From assembly GCA_020849535.1 (NCBI GenBank), contig JADLGB010000039.1, positions 1-61,447 on the forward strand: a stretch of 61,447 nt of DNA. The letters are read 5' to 3'. Below the pieces are notes generated by a model, which saw only the letters and a program-made list of their open reading frames with translations, made no database searches and was not told the DNA's origin. A program made the translations under genes and the position numbers. This stretch comes from Candidatus Hydrogenedentota bacterium. GTDB lineage: Bacteria > Hydrogenedentota > Hydrogenedentia > Hydrogenedentales > SLHB01. Below are positions 37,232 to 46,289 of the stretch, piece after piece. How positions within the stretch are numbered: position 1 is the stretch's first letter; each line of letters begins with the position of its first letter.

Positions 37232-38209
37232 TCACTCGAAGCGGGGAAGGAACTTCTCCAGGCAATCGGGCGGACGCGCCAGAAAATCAGCCCGCCGATC
37301 GGACGTCACCTTCAGCGCGCCTGCAAGTCTGCAATGACACCAGGACAATGTAATCTGCGGGATCAGCGCGGCCCGCTCGAGGCTGCACAACAGGCCTGCC
37401 GTCTCTTCGTACGCATCCAGCAGGGTGCCCGCGAGTTTGCCGGAAATGATGGGCTCCTGCGTAAGCGACCAGATGTCGTGGCCTTCAATGGGCGTGGCGT
37501 GAAACGAGCAACACAACAGCACGGCGAACGCGAGGTCGTAAACGCGAGGCCGCCACGCGCACCAGTCGAAGTCCACGAAGGCCGCGACCTGGTCTTCGTG
37601 CATGATGAGGTTGGCAGGCTGGATATCCCCATGCACGAGGGTGTGCGGCAAGGCCACATAGGCGTTCAGAGGAAGCTTTTCGGCCGCCTCCACCACCCAC
37701 TTCCGGTAACGCCGCAAGGGCACCGTGCAACCGGCCTGCTCCCGGTCGATGCGCGTCGCGATGTCGAGCATTCCGAGCACGCACGTCTCGCCGCGCGCTC
37801 CGATCTTGTCGTGGCGCAGATGGAAGGCCCGCCCCTCGGCGTGAAAGCGTCCCAGCGATGAGCCCAAGGCACGCGCCTGACTCATGCTGCCTTCGGAAGG
37901 TGGCGTGCCGTCTACAAAGGGGAAGACTTCCCAGAGCGCGTCGCCATCTTTGAACCATGTGCTGTGGTCCGCCGTGGTTCGCGGCGATGGAACGGCTACG
38001 CCGCGTGAGGCGAGGAATTTGAGCGCGGCGTGATCGAATTCGACGCGATCTGGCTCAGAATAGCCCGGGAAACGCCGCCGTACGAACCACGTTCCCAGGT
38101 CCGTGGCGAGGCGGTAGTTCTCGTTGCGCGTTCCCCCCAGGTTCTGGATGCTCTGCGGCACGCCCAAGGCAAACGCGGCAGCAATACACTGTTGTTGCGA
38201 CAGGTCCAT
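37232..38209 (-). CDS. Small-molecule phosphotransferase (APH / homoserine kinase-II fold)
   Basis: A 325-residue protein-kinase-like phosphotransferase with the catalytic HGDIQPANLI loop and the metal-binding FVDFDW (the counterpart of DFG), plus an N-terminal lobe with GTRNENYRLAT and a GTWFVRRR lysine/arginine strand. The family phosphorylates aminosugars, choline, homoserine or sugars; next to sugar-transport genes, a sugar or amino-sugar kinase role is possible. The start at the ATG at 38209 (MDLSQQQ) is preferred; the 53-residue upstream extension overlaps the divergent promoter. Confidence 0.82.
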   Translation of the reverse strand: MDLSQQQCIAAAFALGVPQSIQNLGGTRNENYRLATDLGTWFVRRRFPGYSEPDRVEFDHAALKFLASRGVAVPSPRTTADHSTWFKDGDALWEVFPFVDGTPPSEGSMSQARALGSSLGRFHAEGRAFHLRHDKIGARGETCVLGMLDIATRIDREQAGCTVPLRRYRKWVVEAAEKLPLNAYVALPHTLVHGDIQPANLIMHEDQVAAFVDFDWCAWRPRVYDLAFAVLLCCSFHATPIEGHDIWSLTQEPIISGKLAGTLLDAYEETAGLLCSLERAALIPQITLSWCHCRLAGALKVTSDRRADFLARPPDCLEKFLPRFE

Positions 38210-38291
38210 TGATGGAAGTGTACGGTTTTTGAGAGCGATCCGCCACCTTTTCGGGAGGTCGGTTTGCGGGGTGGGGGCCCTGGTATATACC

Positions 38292-39329
38292 ATGTCGGGA
38301 GTTGGGAACTCGGAATCCGCCCCCATGCCTGTGAAGAAGTCAACCACGAAACGAGCTGTCCTGCGCAAGAAGCAGGTGCGTGTCGCCCTGATTGGCGCCG
38401 GGGCAATGGCGAACGGCGTGCACTACCCATCGCTCGCGGAGATGGGTGACGTCGAGATGACGGCGCTGTGCGACCTCGATGCGAAGAAGCTTGCCGATAC
38501 GGCGAGGCGTTTCGGGATTTCGCGTACCTACCAGGACTACCGCCGCATGCTCGACACCGAGAAACCGGACGCGGTCTATTGCCTCATGCCGCCGCATCAC
38601 GTCTTCGATGTCGCCATGGATGTCATGTCGCGCGGGCATCACCTGTTCATCGAGAAGCCTCCGGGCCTGAACGCATTCCAGAACCGGCGCATGGCCGAAT
38701 GCGTGGCGCGCAATAAGGTCATCGCCGTGTGCGGGTTTCAGCGCCGCTATGTGCCGCTTTTTACCTCGCTCCGAAACCGTGTCGAGAAGCGCGGACCGAT
38801 CCATACGGTCGTCGTGACTTTTGTGAAGTGCAGCTACCCTGGCGCTTCGTACTACAACGGCGCTATCGACATTTTGTCATGCGACGCCGTGCACGCGGTC
38901 GATACGTTGCGCCATTACTGCGGTGGCGAGGTCGTGAGCGTGGCCAGCGATGTCCGTAACCTCGGCGCAGAGGACAACAACGCGTTTTATGCGATCGCGA
39001 AATTTTCATCTGGCGCCACAGGAATCCTGCAAACCAATTGGGCGGTGGGGCGCCGCTTCTTTAAGCTGGAGTTGCACGCGCAAGGCATTTCCGCCTATGC
39101 CGATCCCGATGACTCCGGCGTCCTCTATCAGGATGGCAAACTCGAAGGGGAGAGTTTCGACCCAGCCCAATGCGCAGGAAATGACGCCGACTGGCATCGC
39201 TGGGGATTCTTCGCGGAGAATCGCCACTTCATCGACTGCGTCAAAGGCAACGCGAAACCAAACAGCAGCCTCAGTGATACGGTTAAGACCATGGAGTTGG
39301 TCGACCGCATCTACCACAGTCAGATCTAG
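38292..39329 (+). CDS. Gfo/Idh/MocA family oxidoreductase
   Basis: A 345-residue NAD(P)-dependent sugar oxidoreductase. The N-terminal Rossmann domain has VRVALIGAGAMANGVHYPSL and the EKPPG motif (HHLFIEKPPGLN) that carries the catalytic lysine; the C-terminal alpha/beta domain includes SCDAVHAVDTLRHYCGG with its catalytic His. The start may be 38292 or the ATG at 38325. It is the first gene of a rightward group with the nitrilase (15-base gap) and the deacetylase (9-base gap). The substrate sugar is unknown. Confidence 0.9.
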   Translation: MSGVGNSESAPMPVKKSTTKRAVLRKKQVRVALIGAGAMANGVHYPSLAEMGDVEMTALCDLDAKKLADTARRFGISRTYQDYRRMLDTEKPDAVYCLMPPHHVFDVAMDVMSRGHHLFIEKPPGLNAFQNRRMAECVARNKVIAVCGFQRRYVPLFTSLRNRVEKRGPIHTVVVTFVKCSYPGASYYNGAIDILSCDAVHAVDTLRHYCGGEVVSVASDVRNLGAEDNNAFYAIAKFSSGATGILQTNWAVGRRFFKLELHAQGISAYADPDDSGVLYQDGKLEGESFDPAQCAGNDADWHRWGFFAENRHFIDCVKGNAKPNSSLSDTVKTMELVDRIYHSQI

Positions 39330-39344
39330 ACTCGGGAGCCCGGA

Positions 39345-40196
39345 ATGGCCAAACTCTTTCGACTAGCAGTGACTTCGATAGACCGCCCCGAGGTCGAGGA
39401 CCGCTCGGGCGTCATCGACACCTGCGTGGCAGCCATCGTCGAGGCGGGTGAGCGCGGCGCGGACCTCGTGCTGCTGCCGGAAGAACCCGACATCATTGCG
39501 GGCGCAACCTACGGCGTACATACGCTCGAAGAGCATCCGGCATTATTGCGGTTCCGCGAGCAGGCGGCAGCATCGGGGGTCGGCGTCATCTCGACGCTGT
39601 CCGTGAAAGTGGGCGACCGTCACGCGAACACGGCGTTCTTGTTGGACCGAAAAGGCGAGATTCTTGGCCTCTATCGCAAGAAGCATCCGGCTCCGAGTGA
39701 AGAGGCCATCCTGACTGAACCTGTCGTGGCCGGGGACCCCTTCCCCGTATTTGATTTTGAGGGGATGAAGATGGGCATCGGCATCTGCATGGATATCCAC
39801 TTCCCGGAGATGTTCCGGATATACGGATTGAAAGGCGCGGACCTCGTCTGCGTGCCCACAATGTACTTGGACTATACGGGCGACATGCTCGAGTCCATTG
39901 AAAAAGCGCGGGCCATCGACAGCCAGATGTACTTCGCGTTGTCGCGCTACATCACGCGGCCCTTCCTGGCGGGCAAGAACATGGGCTACGCGAAGGTGAT
40001 CGCACCCGACGGCCGCGTCATCTGTTCCACGGCGCACCGCCCCGGCGTGGCTATCGCGGAGTTCGATCCAAAGTGGCGCATGGAATTCTGGGGCGATGGA
40101 TACGCAGGCAACATGCGCTACATGTTCGACATCATCCGGCGTCCCGATTTGTATGGCGAATTGGTGAGGCCCAAGGAAAAAGATAAAGAGGGTTGA
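39345..40196 (+). CDS. Carbon-nitrogen hydrolase (nitrilase superfamily)
   Basis: A 283-residue cytoplasmic amidase or N-carbamoyl hydrolase with the Glu46-Lys113-Cys148 triad in VLLPEE, LYRKKHP and GIGICMDIHFPE. It lies between an oxidoreductase and a polysaccharide deacetylase gene, so an amide of an amino sugar or a small amide is a reasonable substrate; this is inference. The ATG at 39345 follows GGGAGCCC. Confidence 0.93.
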   Translation: MAKLFRLAVTSIDRPEVEDRSGVIDTCVAAIVEAGERGADLVLLPEEPDIIAGATYGVHTLEEHPALLRFREQAAASGVGVISTLSVKVGDRHANTAFLLDRKGEILGLYRKKHPAPSEEAILTEPVVAGDPFPVFDFEGMKMGIGICMDIHFPEMFRIYGLKGADLVCVPTMYLDYTGDMLESIEKARAIDSQMYFALSRYITRPFLAGKNMGYAKVIAPDGRVICSTAHRPGVAIAEFDPKWRMEFWGDGYAGNMRYMFDIIRRPDLYGELVRPKEKDKEG

Positions 40197-40205
40197 GGAA
40201 CAACC

Positions 40206-40943
40206 ATGCCCTGGAAAAACGGAAAGAAGTGGGTCTATTCAATCACGTACGACGAGGGATGCGAAGACTTGTTGCGCTACGCGCTTCCCATCCACCGCAA
40301 ATACGGCGTGCCGGGACATCTCGCGCTGGTGTCGAGCCAGATCGGCGTGCCGCGCAACTTGCCTGGCAGTAGTTACGACAAGATGATGATCCTTTCGAAG
40401 GAACAGATCCACGAGTTGGTCAAGGAAGGATGGGGCGTCTCGTGCCACAGCATGACGCATTGCGGCGTGACGTTGAATAATGCTGAGACGGAAGTCGTCC
40501 AGGCGCGACGTGTGATCGAGGAAACCCTGGATATGGAAGTCCGCATGTTCTGCGTGCCCGGCGATAACAACGGTCACTCGGGTGCGCTGAAGTATGCGCC
40601 TATCGCGGGGTTCACGTCCATCCTCACCATTTACGATCGCGTGAACACGCGGGAGACTGATCTGTTGAGCCTTGGACGGGTGCCCTTGCACACGGAATAC
40701 CCGGCCCCCTTCTTCTCCGTGTATGATCCGTACAAACGCATCCACCAGGCGATCGACCTCGAAGGATGGATTATCGACTACTGCCACTGTCCAATGCCGG
40801 ACAAACCAATCCATCCTGCCAAAGATTGCACGACGCAGGAGTTGGAGCAGCGATTTGCGACGGTACGCTCCGTCGGCGGTGAAGACGTCTGGATTGCCGA
40901 GCCAAACGAAGTGGTGAATTGGGTGCTTGAGCAGAAGAAGTAG
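40206..40943 (+). CDS. Polysaccharide deacetylase family protein
   Basis: A 245-residue NodB-homology protein without a signal peptide. The metal site is formed by Asp16 in TYDEG (the first motif normally reads TFDDG) and the His81/His85 pair in SCHSMTH. It removes N- or O-acetyl groups, or a related amide, from carbohydrates. The final part has a CHCPMPDKPIHPAKDC segment, cysteine-rich and unusual. It ends the rightward three-gene group; the start ATG at 40206 is 10 bases after the nitrilase stop. Confidence 0.85.
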   Translation: MPWKNGKKWVYSITYDEGCEDLLRYALPIHRKYGVPGHLALVSSQIGVPRNLPGSSYDKMMILSKEQIHELVKEGWGVSCHSMTHCGVTLNNAETEVVQARRVIEETLDMEVRMFCVPGDNNGHSGALKYAPIAGFTSILTIYDRVNTRETDLLSLGRVPLHTEYPAPFFSVYDPYKRIHQAIDLEGWIIDYCHCPMPDKPIHPAKDCTTQELEQRFATVRSVGGEDVWIAEPNEVVNWVLEQKK

Positions 40944-41046
40944 GAGCCCCGGGAACTCCGCCTGAGGGGAAGATTTCCTCATACCCCTTGCCAAAGACTT
41001 TGATACTCACTTCGCGCGTTTTGCGTGCTCGTAACCGTCACACGCG

Positions 41047-42225
41047 TCACGCGAGGAAGGACCTCATTCGATCCTCATCAAGTTCGAGACCGAGGCCGGG
41101 CCCTTCGGGTACTTTCATACGGCCGTCCTTGAATTCGAGCGGGTTCTTGAAGAGGGCGTGGAGTGCGCTGTCCAGGGCGTCTTCGGCGAGCTCCTGGGCC
41201 ATATCATTGGCCACGAAGACGGACGTGAAGTGGAGGTTGGCGGCTTGCCCGATCGTGGGTTGGGTCTGGTGCGGGCAGAGCAGCTTGTGGTGCGCGGACG
41301 CGAGTGCGGCAATCTTCACGGCTTCGGATATGCCTGCGCACTTGACGAGATCGGGCTGGAGAATATCGGGGTTGGCCTGCTCAATGAGATCGCGGAACTG
41401 CCAACGCGTGTACTCATGTTCGCCCGCGGCCACGGGAATGTCCACGGCTTCGACTACGGCGGCGTATCCCGCGTAGTCGGTCTGGGCAACCGGCTCCTCG
41501 TAGTGGGTGACGTTGAACTGTTCGATCTCCTTACCGACCCGGATCGCCGTCTGCGCGGAATAGCCGTTATTGACGTCGAACTTGAGTTCCACGCCGTCCC
41601 CAATCGCTTCGCGCACGGCCGCCAGAGTCGCCAAGTCCTTGGGGACATCCGTATCAGGCGCAACGGGCCCGTAGTCCATGCGGATCTTGACCGCCGTGAA
41701 GCCTTGAGCGGCCGCACGGGCCGCGCGCTCCGCCATCTTCTCGGGTGTGGACCGCGCACCGCCGCCGATGCTCGCATACACGCGGACCCAGTCGCGGCGT
41801 TTGCCGCCAAGCAATTGGCACAGCGGCAGGCCGGTCACCTTGCCGAGGATGTCCCACAGCGCGATATCGATTCCCGCTAGTGCCTCCGGCTGTAAGCCCA
41901 TCACACCTTGTTTGTAAGTGGCGTAGAAGATGCGGTCCCAACACCGATCGATATCGAGGGGATTCATGCCGGTGATAAGCCCGCCGAATTGATTGGCGAT
42001 CAGGTGGGCCGCCGCGGGCGCGTTCATGGGGCTGACCTCACCGATACCGGTTATGCCGGCATCGGTCCGCACGAGGACGAAGCACTTGCCCCCCTTGAGG
42101 ACGTACGGCTCCACCGCTGTGATGACGAGCTTGTGCTCTTGTGCATACGCAGCATGGGGGAATGCGGTCGCCATGACCGCGGCGCCTGCCACGCGCAGGA
42201 ATTGACGCCTGTTGAGTGAGGTCAC
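41047..42225 (-). CDS. Tat-exported enolase-superfamily dehydratase (mandelate racemase type)
   Basis: A 392-residue enzyme beginning with a GTG at 42225, preceded by AGGAGGA. A twin-arginine signal (NRRQFLRVAGAAVMATAF, then AYAQE) starts the protein. The barrel has the expected residues: Lys180 in AVKIRM, Asp217 in KFDVNNG, Glu243 in YEEPV, the GEH motif near 268-270 and His319 in CPHQ. It probably dehydrates or epimerises a sugar acid (galactonate- or rhamnonate-like). An exported location is unusual because family members are normally cytoplasmic. It is the last gene of the leftward run, 29 bases after Gfo/Idh. Confidence 0.88.
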   Translation of the reverse strand: MTSLNRRQFLRVAGAAVMATAFPHAAYAQEHKLVITAVEPYVLKGGKCFVLVRTDAGITGIGEVSPMNAPAAAHLIANQFGGLITGMNPLDIDRCWDRIFYATYKQGVMGLQPEALAGIDIALWDILGKVTGLPLCQLLGGKRRDWVRVYASIGGGARSTPEKMAERAARAAAQGFTAVKIRMDYGPVAPDTDVPKDLATLAAVREAIGDGVELKFDVNNGYSAQTAIRVGKEIEQFNVTHYEEPVAQTDYAGYAAVVEAVDIPVAAGEHEYTRWQFRDLIEQANPDILQPDLVKCAGISEAVKIAALASAHHKLLCPHQTQPTIGQAANLHFTSVFVANDMAQELAEDALDSALHALFKNPLEFKDGRMKVPEGPGLGLELDEDRMRSFLA

Positions 42226-42254
42226 GGGGTGTCCTCCTAGTGCAGGCCCGCCGT

Positions 42255-43400
42255 CTACAGCTCGGGCACGTCTATCCAGCGCCGCTCCTTCCACGACTGC
42301 ATGCCAAGTTCCGCAAGCTGCACGCCTTTGGCGGCCTCGCGGAGATCCCAGCGAAACGGCTCGTCGAGGACCAGATGGCGCAGGAACAGTTCCCACTCCA
42401 CTTTGAATGCGTTTTCGTAGGCGACGTTCGCGGGCATCAGTTCCCAACCCGCCTTGAAGTCGATTGGATTGTCGATATCGGGATTCCACACCGGCTTCGG
42501 TGTGGCCGCTTCGGGTTGAATCCAGCACTGCCGCAGGCCCGCGACCGCGGACCCCTTGGTGCCGTCCACCTGAAGCGTCAGCAGGTCATCGCGCCGGACA
42601 CGCACACACCATGAGGAATTGAAGTGGCACACGATACCGCGGTCCGTGAGGAATGTGCCGTAGGCCGAGTCGTCGGTGTCGCAATCGTACGCCTGGCCCG
42701 CTTCGTCCCAACGGCGCTTGATGTGTGTCGCGCCAAGCGAGGAAACGGACTTCACATTGCCGAAGAGATTGTCGACAACATAACGCCAGTGACAAAACAT
42801 GTCGAGGATGATGCCACCGCCGTCCTTCTTGCGGTAGTTCCACGAGGGCCGCTGGGCGGGTTGGTGCTCGCCCGTAAATACCCAATAACCGAATTCGCCT
42901 CGGACCGAGAGTATTTCGCCGAAGAATCCCGTGTCGATCAGGTACTTCAACTTGAGCAGGCCGGGCAGCCACAGCTTGTCCTGCACGACGCCGTGCTTGA
43001 CCTTTGCCGCCTCCGCGCGCTTGTAGAGATCCATGCCTTCCGCGGAAGTCGCGGCGATGGGTTTCTCGCAGTACACGTGCTTGCCCGCGGCGATGGCCTT
43101 TTTCACATCCTCGTACCTGCGCAGCGTGCTCTGCGCGTCGAAGTAGACGTTGTAGGCACTATCCTTCAACGCGGCGTCCAGGTCGGTCGTATACGGCAAG
43201 CCTCCGTGGGCCTCGGCAAGCTTGGCCAGCTTGGACGCGTTGCGTCCCAGCAACAGCGGTTCTGGCATGATGGTTTCGCCATCCGTAATGCGCACGCCGC
43301 CCTGCTTGCGTATCGCCAGTATGGATCGCACGAGATGCTGGTTGGTGCCCATGCGCCCCGTAACGCCGTTCATGATGATGCCGACCGCGTGAGTCTTCAT
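42255..43400 (-). CDS. Gfo/Idh/MocA family oxidoreductase
   Basis: A 381-residue NAD(P)-dependent oxidoreductase lacking a signal peptide. Its Rossmann start is VGIIMNGVTGRMGTNQHL, which differs from the usual GxGxxG; the EKPIA motif is conserved (HVYCEKPIAATS). The C-terminal domain contains GGGIILDMFCHWRYV with a His near the catalytic position. It lies between the small membrane protein and the enolase-superfamily gene in a likely sugar-acid operon. Confidence 0.9.
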   Translation of the reverse strand: MKTHAVGIIMNGVTGRMGTNQHLVRSILAIRKQGGVRITDGETIMPEPLLLGRNASKLAKLAEAHGGLPYTTDLDAALKDSAYNVYFDAQSTLRRYEDVKKAIAAGKHVYCEKPIAATSAEGMDLYKRAEAAKVKHGVVQDKLWLPGLLKLKYLIDTGFFGEILSVRGEFGYWVFTGEHQPAQRPSWNYRKKDGGGIILDMFCHWRYVVDNLFGNVKSVSSLGATHIKRRWDEAGQAYDCDTDDSAYGTFLTDRGIVCHFNSSWCVRVRRDDLLTLQVDGTKGSAVAGLRQCWIQPEAATPKPVWNPDIDNPIDFKAGWELMPANVAYENAFKVEWELFLRHLVLDEPFRWDLREAAKGVQLAELGMQSWKERRWIDVPEL

Positions 43401-43447
43401 GAATCCCCCTCAATCCAATCAAAACGTTGGAACAATGTGTTTCGCGA

Positions 43448-43792
43448 CTATGCGACCACGAGCAAGAAGAGCCACGAGGCCAACGCAAAGCCCGCGGCGA
43501 GCGCCGTCAAAATGTATAGCTTGAGTTCGCGGTCCACATTGGTCGAGTCCATATTGCGCTCTGTGCGCAACAGCGCCCATGTACCGAACAACAGCAAGGT
43601 CGCGGCGGACGCGAACCAGATTGGGCCTTGCGCCGGCATCGCCATCCAGATGAAGATGGGAATGAGGACCGGCAGGTAATACCAATAGGGCAACTTGCGC
43701 AATTCGCCCGGATCGCCTGTCGGCTGGATACGCAGTTCATATCGGACCTCCCGTGCGGAGTCATCCGGATTGACGTCAGTCTCTTTCTCCAT
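43448..43792 (-). CDS. Small three-helix membrane protein
   Basis: A 114-residue hypothetical protein with hydrophobic stretches at about 34-56 (PYWYYLPVLIPIFIWMA), 60-76 and 91-112. The N-terminus is acidic (MEKETDVNPDDS). I start it at the ATG at 43792 because GAAGG lies nine bases upstream; an ATG at 43801 is also in frame. It follows the GH88-type gene by 20 bases on the same strand. I recognise no family. Confidence 0.65.
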   Translation of the reverse strand: MEKETDVNPDDSAREVRYELRIQPTGDPGELRKLPYWYYLPVLIPIFIWMAMPAQGPIWFASAATLLLFGTWALLRTERNMDSTNVDRELKLYILTALAAGFALASWLFLLVVA

Positions 43793-43812
43793 GATGGTCA
43801 TCCTTCGTTCCA

Positions 43813-45231
43813 CTACAAGGCATTTCGACGGGCCGCTTTTTGCGGCTGATCGAAAAACGCCAGATAGTGCCCGCCTTCAGCCAATCGCTTGAGATAGACT
43901 GCCAATTCCATGAGATGATAATCGCCCCACATCGAAGACTCGCCTTGCGGCACCTTCTTGCCACGCGGCACGTAGTCCCAGCCGTTCGGGCGATGGTAGA
44001 CCGAATGCAGCAGCAAGCCCTGATGTTTCGGGACTTCTGAAAGATACGGGGCGGCGAACAAGGTGCGCGACACGTGCAGGCCCGCCTGATAGTATTTCCG
44101 GCCCGCGTCCATGAGGCCAAGCAGACGGCCCAGCCGCAGCAGGCCTTGCGCCGCGATGGCCGCGGCCGAGCTATCCACAGGCTCATGCGGGTTGTCGGGT
44201 TGTGACGGCCGCTCCAAGTACCCGGGCATGCGGTCGAGGCCGGGCGCGCCCGTGTCCCAATACGGAATGCCATCCGTGGCGGTATTTGCGATATAGAAAT
44301 CCGCTGCCGCGGTGGCCGTCTTCAACATGAAATCGCGGACCTTCGTGCGGCCACCGTGCTTCTTGAGATCCGCATCGGGCAGCGCGGTTAGGGACTCGAG
44401 TTCTTCCGCGAAGCCGAGAATGACCCACGCGAGCCCGCGCGTCCACGTCGAGAAAGGCGAGTAGCCCTGCTGTGTGCTTGGACACCGGTACGCGCCATCC
44501 GTTGTATTGAAAATGCTCTCGTGAACCACGCGCCCTCGGACATCATAGGCGTCCCGGCCTTCGCCGTAGTACACATTGAAGCGCGCCGTATTCAGCGCAT
44601 GCTCGATGGCGCGGTCCAGCAGGGATATCCGCCGATCGTTCTCCGCCATCAGGCAATGCCCCAATTGGTGCGCCAGCACCAGCGCGCGACACGATCGAAT
44701 CGTATCGCTGAACAGCGAATGCGGCCCATTGAACGAGTGGATAAACCCTGTGCCATCCGCGATGGTGGTCCAGCGTGCGGCTTGAACGGCGCCGGACGCC
44801 TTCAGCGCCATGGCGTAGAAGTCCATGCGTTCCGGAGTTTCGCCGGTGCGGCCCTCACGGCCAAGACGGCGGAGATTTCCGTACGTGGACACGTTGTTGA
44901 AACCGTGATCATGTACGCCGGTGTGCGTCACGTGGGCGGCCATATGATGGATGGTATTATCGCGGCCGAGACGCAGGAAACGCTCGTCTCCCGTCGCGTC
45001 GTATTGCAGAATCTGACAGCCGTACTGAAAGCCTTGGGTCCATTCGGTCCAACCGCGCGCGGTATACACGCCCCGGCGCGTAAACACGGGCGCCCCTTTT
45101 GACGGATCCCATGTGTCGTTCAATCCGAGAATCTTCGGACCTGCTATCTGGAAAAACCGCTCCAGGGCGGATTTCAAATCGCCGGGTTTGAGGTCTGCAT
45201 TAAGAAGCATGTCAATCCACTCGTTCCGCAC
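43813..45231 (-). CDS. GH88/GH105-type unsaturated uronyl hydrolase
   Basis: A 472-residue (alpha/alpha)6-barrel glycosidase without a signal peptide. The general acid site reads GVHDHGFNN with Asp108, matching the HDxGF aspartate of unsaturated glucuronyl hydrolases; other family marks are STWTRGLAWVILG, GIPYWDTGAPG and EPVDSSAAAIAAQGLLRL. These enzymes act on the 4,5-unsaturated uronic acid end left by polysaccharide lyases (hyaluronan, heparin, ulvan, pectin). The cytoplasmic location fits a final disaccharide-cleavage step after uptake. It lies in the BASS-transporter run. Confidence 0.87.
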   Translation of the reverse strand: MRNEWIDMLLNADLKPGDLKSALERFFQIAGPKILGLNDTWDPSKGAPVFTRRGVYTARGWTEWTQGFQYGCQILQYDATGDERFLRLGRDNTIHHMAAHVTHTGVHDHGFNNVSTYGNLRRLGREGRTGETPERMDFYAMALKASGAVQAARWTTIADGTGFIHSFNGPHSLFSDTIRSCRALVLAHQLGHCLMAENDRRISLLDRAIEHALNTARFNVYYGEGRDAYDVRGRVVHESIFNTTDGAYRCPSTQQGYSPFSTWTRGLAWVILGFAEELESLTALPDADLKKHGGRTKVRDFMLKTATAAADFYIANTATDGIPYWDTGAPGLDRMPGYLERPSQPDNPHEPVDSSAAAIAAQGLLRLGRLLGLMDAGRKYYQAGLHVSRTLFAAPYLSEVPKHQGLLLHSVYHRPNGWDYVPRGKKVPQGESSMWGDYHLMELAVYLKRLAEGGHYLAFFDQPQKAARRNAL

Positions 45232-45329
45232 GAAGTAAGAATAATGACAGCGTCGGATAGTCGCGCTGATCAGCCCACGGCACTATACCATTCAGGTACC
45301 GGCCAATGCCAAGGAAAGGACTCGGGCTT

Positions 45330-46250
45330 TCACCCCCTGCGGCGCCAATACGCCGCGAGCATGGAACCACTCAGGTTGTGCATGATGCTGAACAAGCTGG
45401 CGGGCAGCGCGACCAGCGCACTGGCGAAATGGGTCTTGGCAAGCGCCACACCGAGTCCGCTGTTTTGCATTCCGACCTCGATGGCAACCGTGCGGCGCGC
45501 GGACACGGGCAGACGGCAGGCCCATGCCAGCGCGTACCCCAAGGCAAGTCCCAGGCCATTGTGCAGCACCACAACCAATCCCGTCACACCGAGAGCCCCG
45601 GCGATCTGCGCGCGTGACAAGGCCACGATGGCCGCGATCACCAACACGATAACCAAAACCGACAGGGCCGGAAACACTGGCAGGATCCGCTCCACCTGGC
45701 GCCGGAAGTAATGGCGCACCAGAAAACCCGCGCTGACGGGAAGAAGCACGATCTTGACCACGCTCTCAAAGAGGTCCCAGGCATTCACAGGCAAGTATCT
45801 GCCGCCCAGCACGGAGACCAGCCAGGGGGTCAACACGATTGCGAGCAGAGTCGTGCACGCGGTCATAGTCACCGAGAGCGCGACATCCGCCTTGGCGAGA
45901 TACGAGATTACATTCGATGCCGTCCCGCCGGGACACGAACCAAGGATGATGAATCCCATGGCGAGTTCGGGGGACAGGCGGAACGCGTACGCGAGGGTCC
46001 AGGCCAACAACGGCATGATAAGGAACTGGCCCACGACGCCGCAGAATACCGCCCGGGGCATCTTCGCCACCCGAACGAAATCGGCCGGGGTAAGTGTCAT
46101 CCCCATCCCCAGCATGATGACGCCCAGTCCCGGAACGATCCCCGGCGCAAGCGCCGCAAAGGGGCGCGGGATTAGATAGGCCGCCACGGAAAAGAGCAAC
46201 ACCCACACCACGAACAGTCCCGTCCAACGGGCCAGGAGTCTTTCAAGCAT
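45330..46250 (-). CDS. BASS-family sodium symporter
   Basis: A 306-residue membrane protein with about nine or ten hydrophobic helices of the bile acid:sodium symporter (SBF) family. It has the conserved GMGMTLTPADF segment near residue 48 and the sodium-site stretch ILGSCPGGTASNV, plus a second IEVGMQNSGLGVALA region. Bacterial members carry bile acids, pantoate or 2-keto acids. It stands directly before the uronyl hydrolase gene, so a uronate or keto-acid substrate is conceivable. Confidence 0.9.
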   Translation of the reverse strand: MLERLLARWTGLFVVWVLLFSVAAYLIPRPFAALAPGIVPGLGVIMLGMGMTLTPADFVRVAKMPRAVFCGVVGQFLIMPLLAWTLAYAFRLSPELAMGFIILGSCPGGTASNVISYLAKADVALSVTMTACTTLLAIVLTPWLVSVLGGRYLPVNAWDLFESVVKIVLLPVSAGFLVRHYFRRQVERILPVFPALSVLVIVLVIAAIVALSRAQIAGALGVTGLVVVLHNGLGLALGYALAWACRLPVSARRTVAIEVGMQNSGLGVALAKTHFASALVALPASLFSIMHNLSGSMLAAYWRRRG

Positions 46251-46289
46251 GTGGCCTCACACACGCGACGTGGTCGCAGCGGATGTTCT

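Noticed and set aside
37232..38368. Longer start (53 extra residues) for the phosphotransferase
   Set aside because: It would overlap the start of the divergent oxidoreductase gene and lacks conservation-like sequence.
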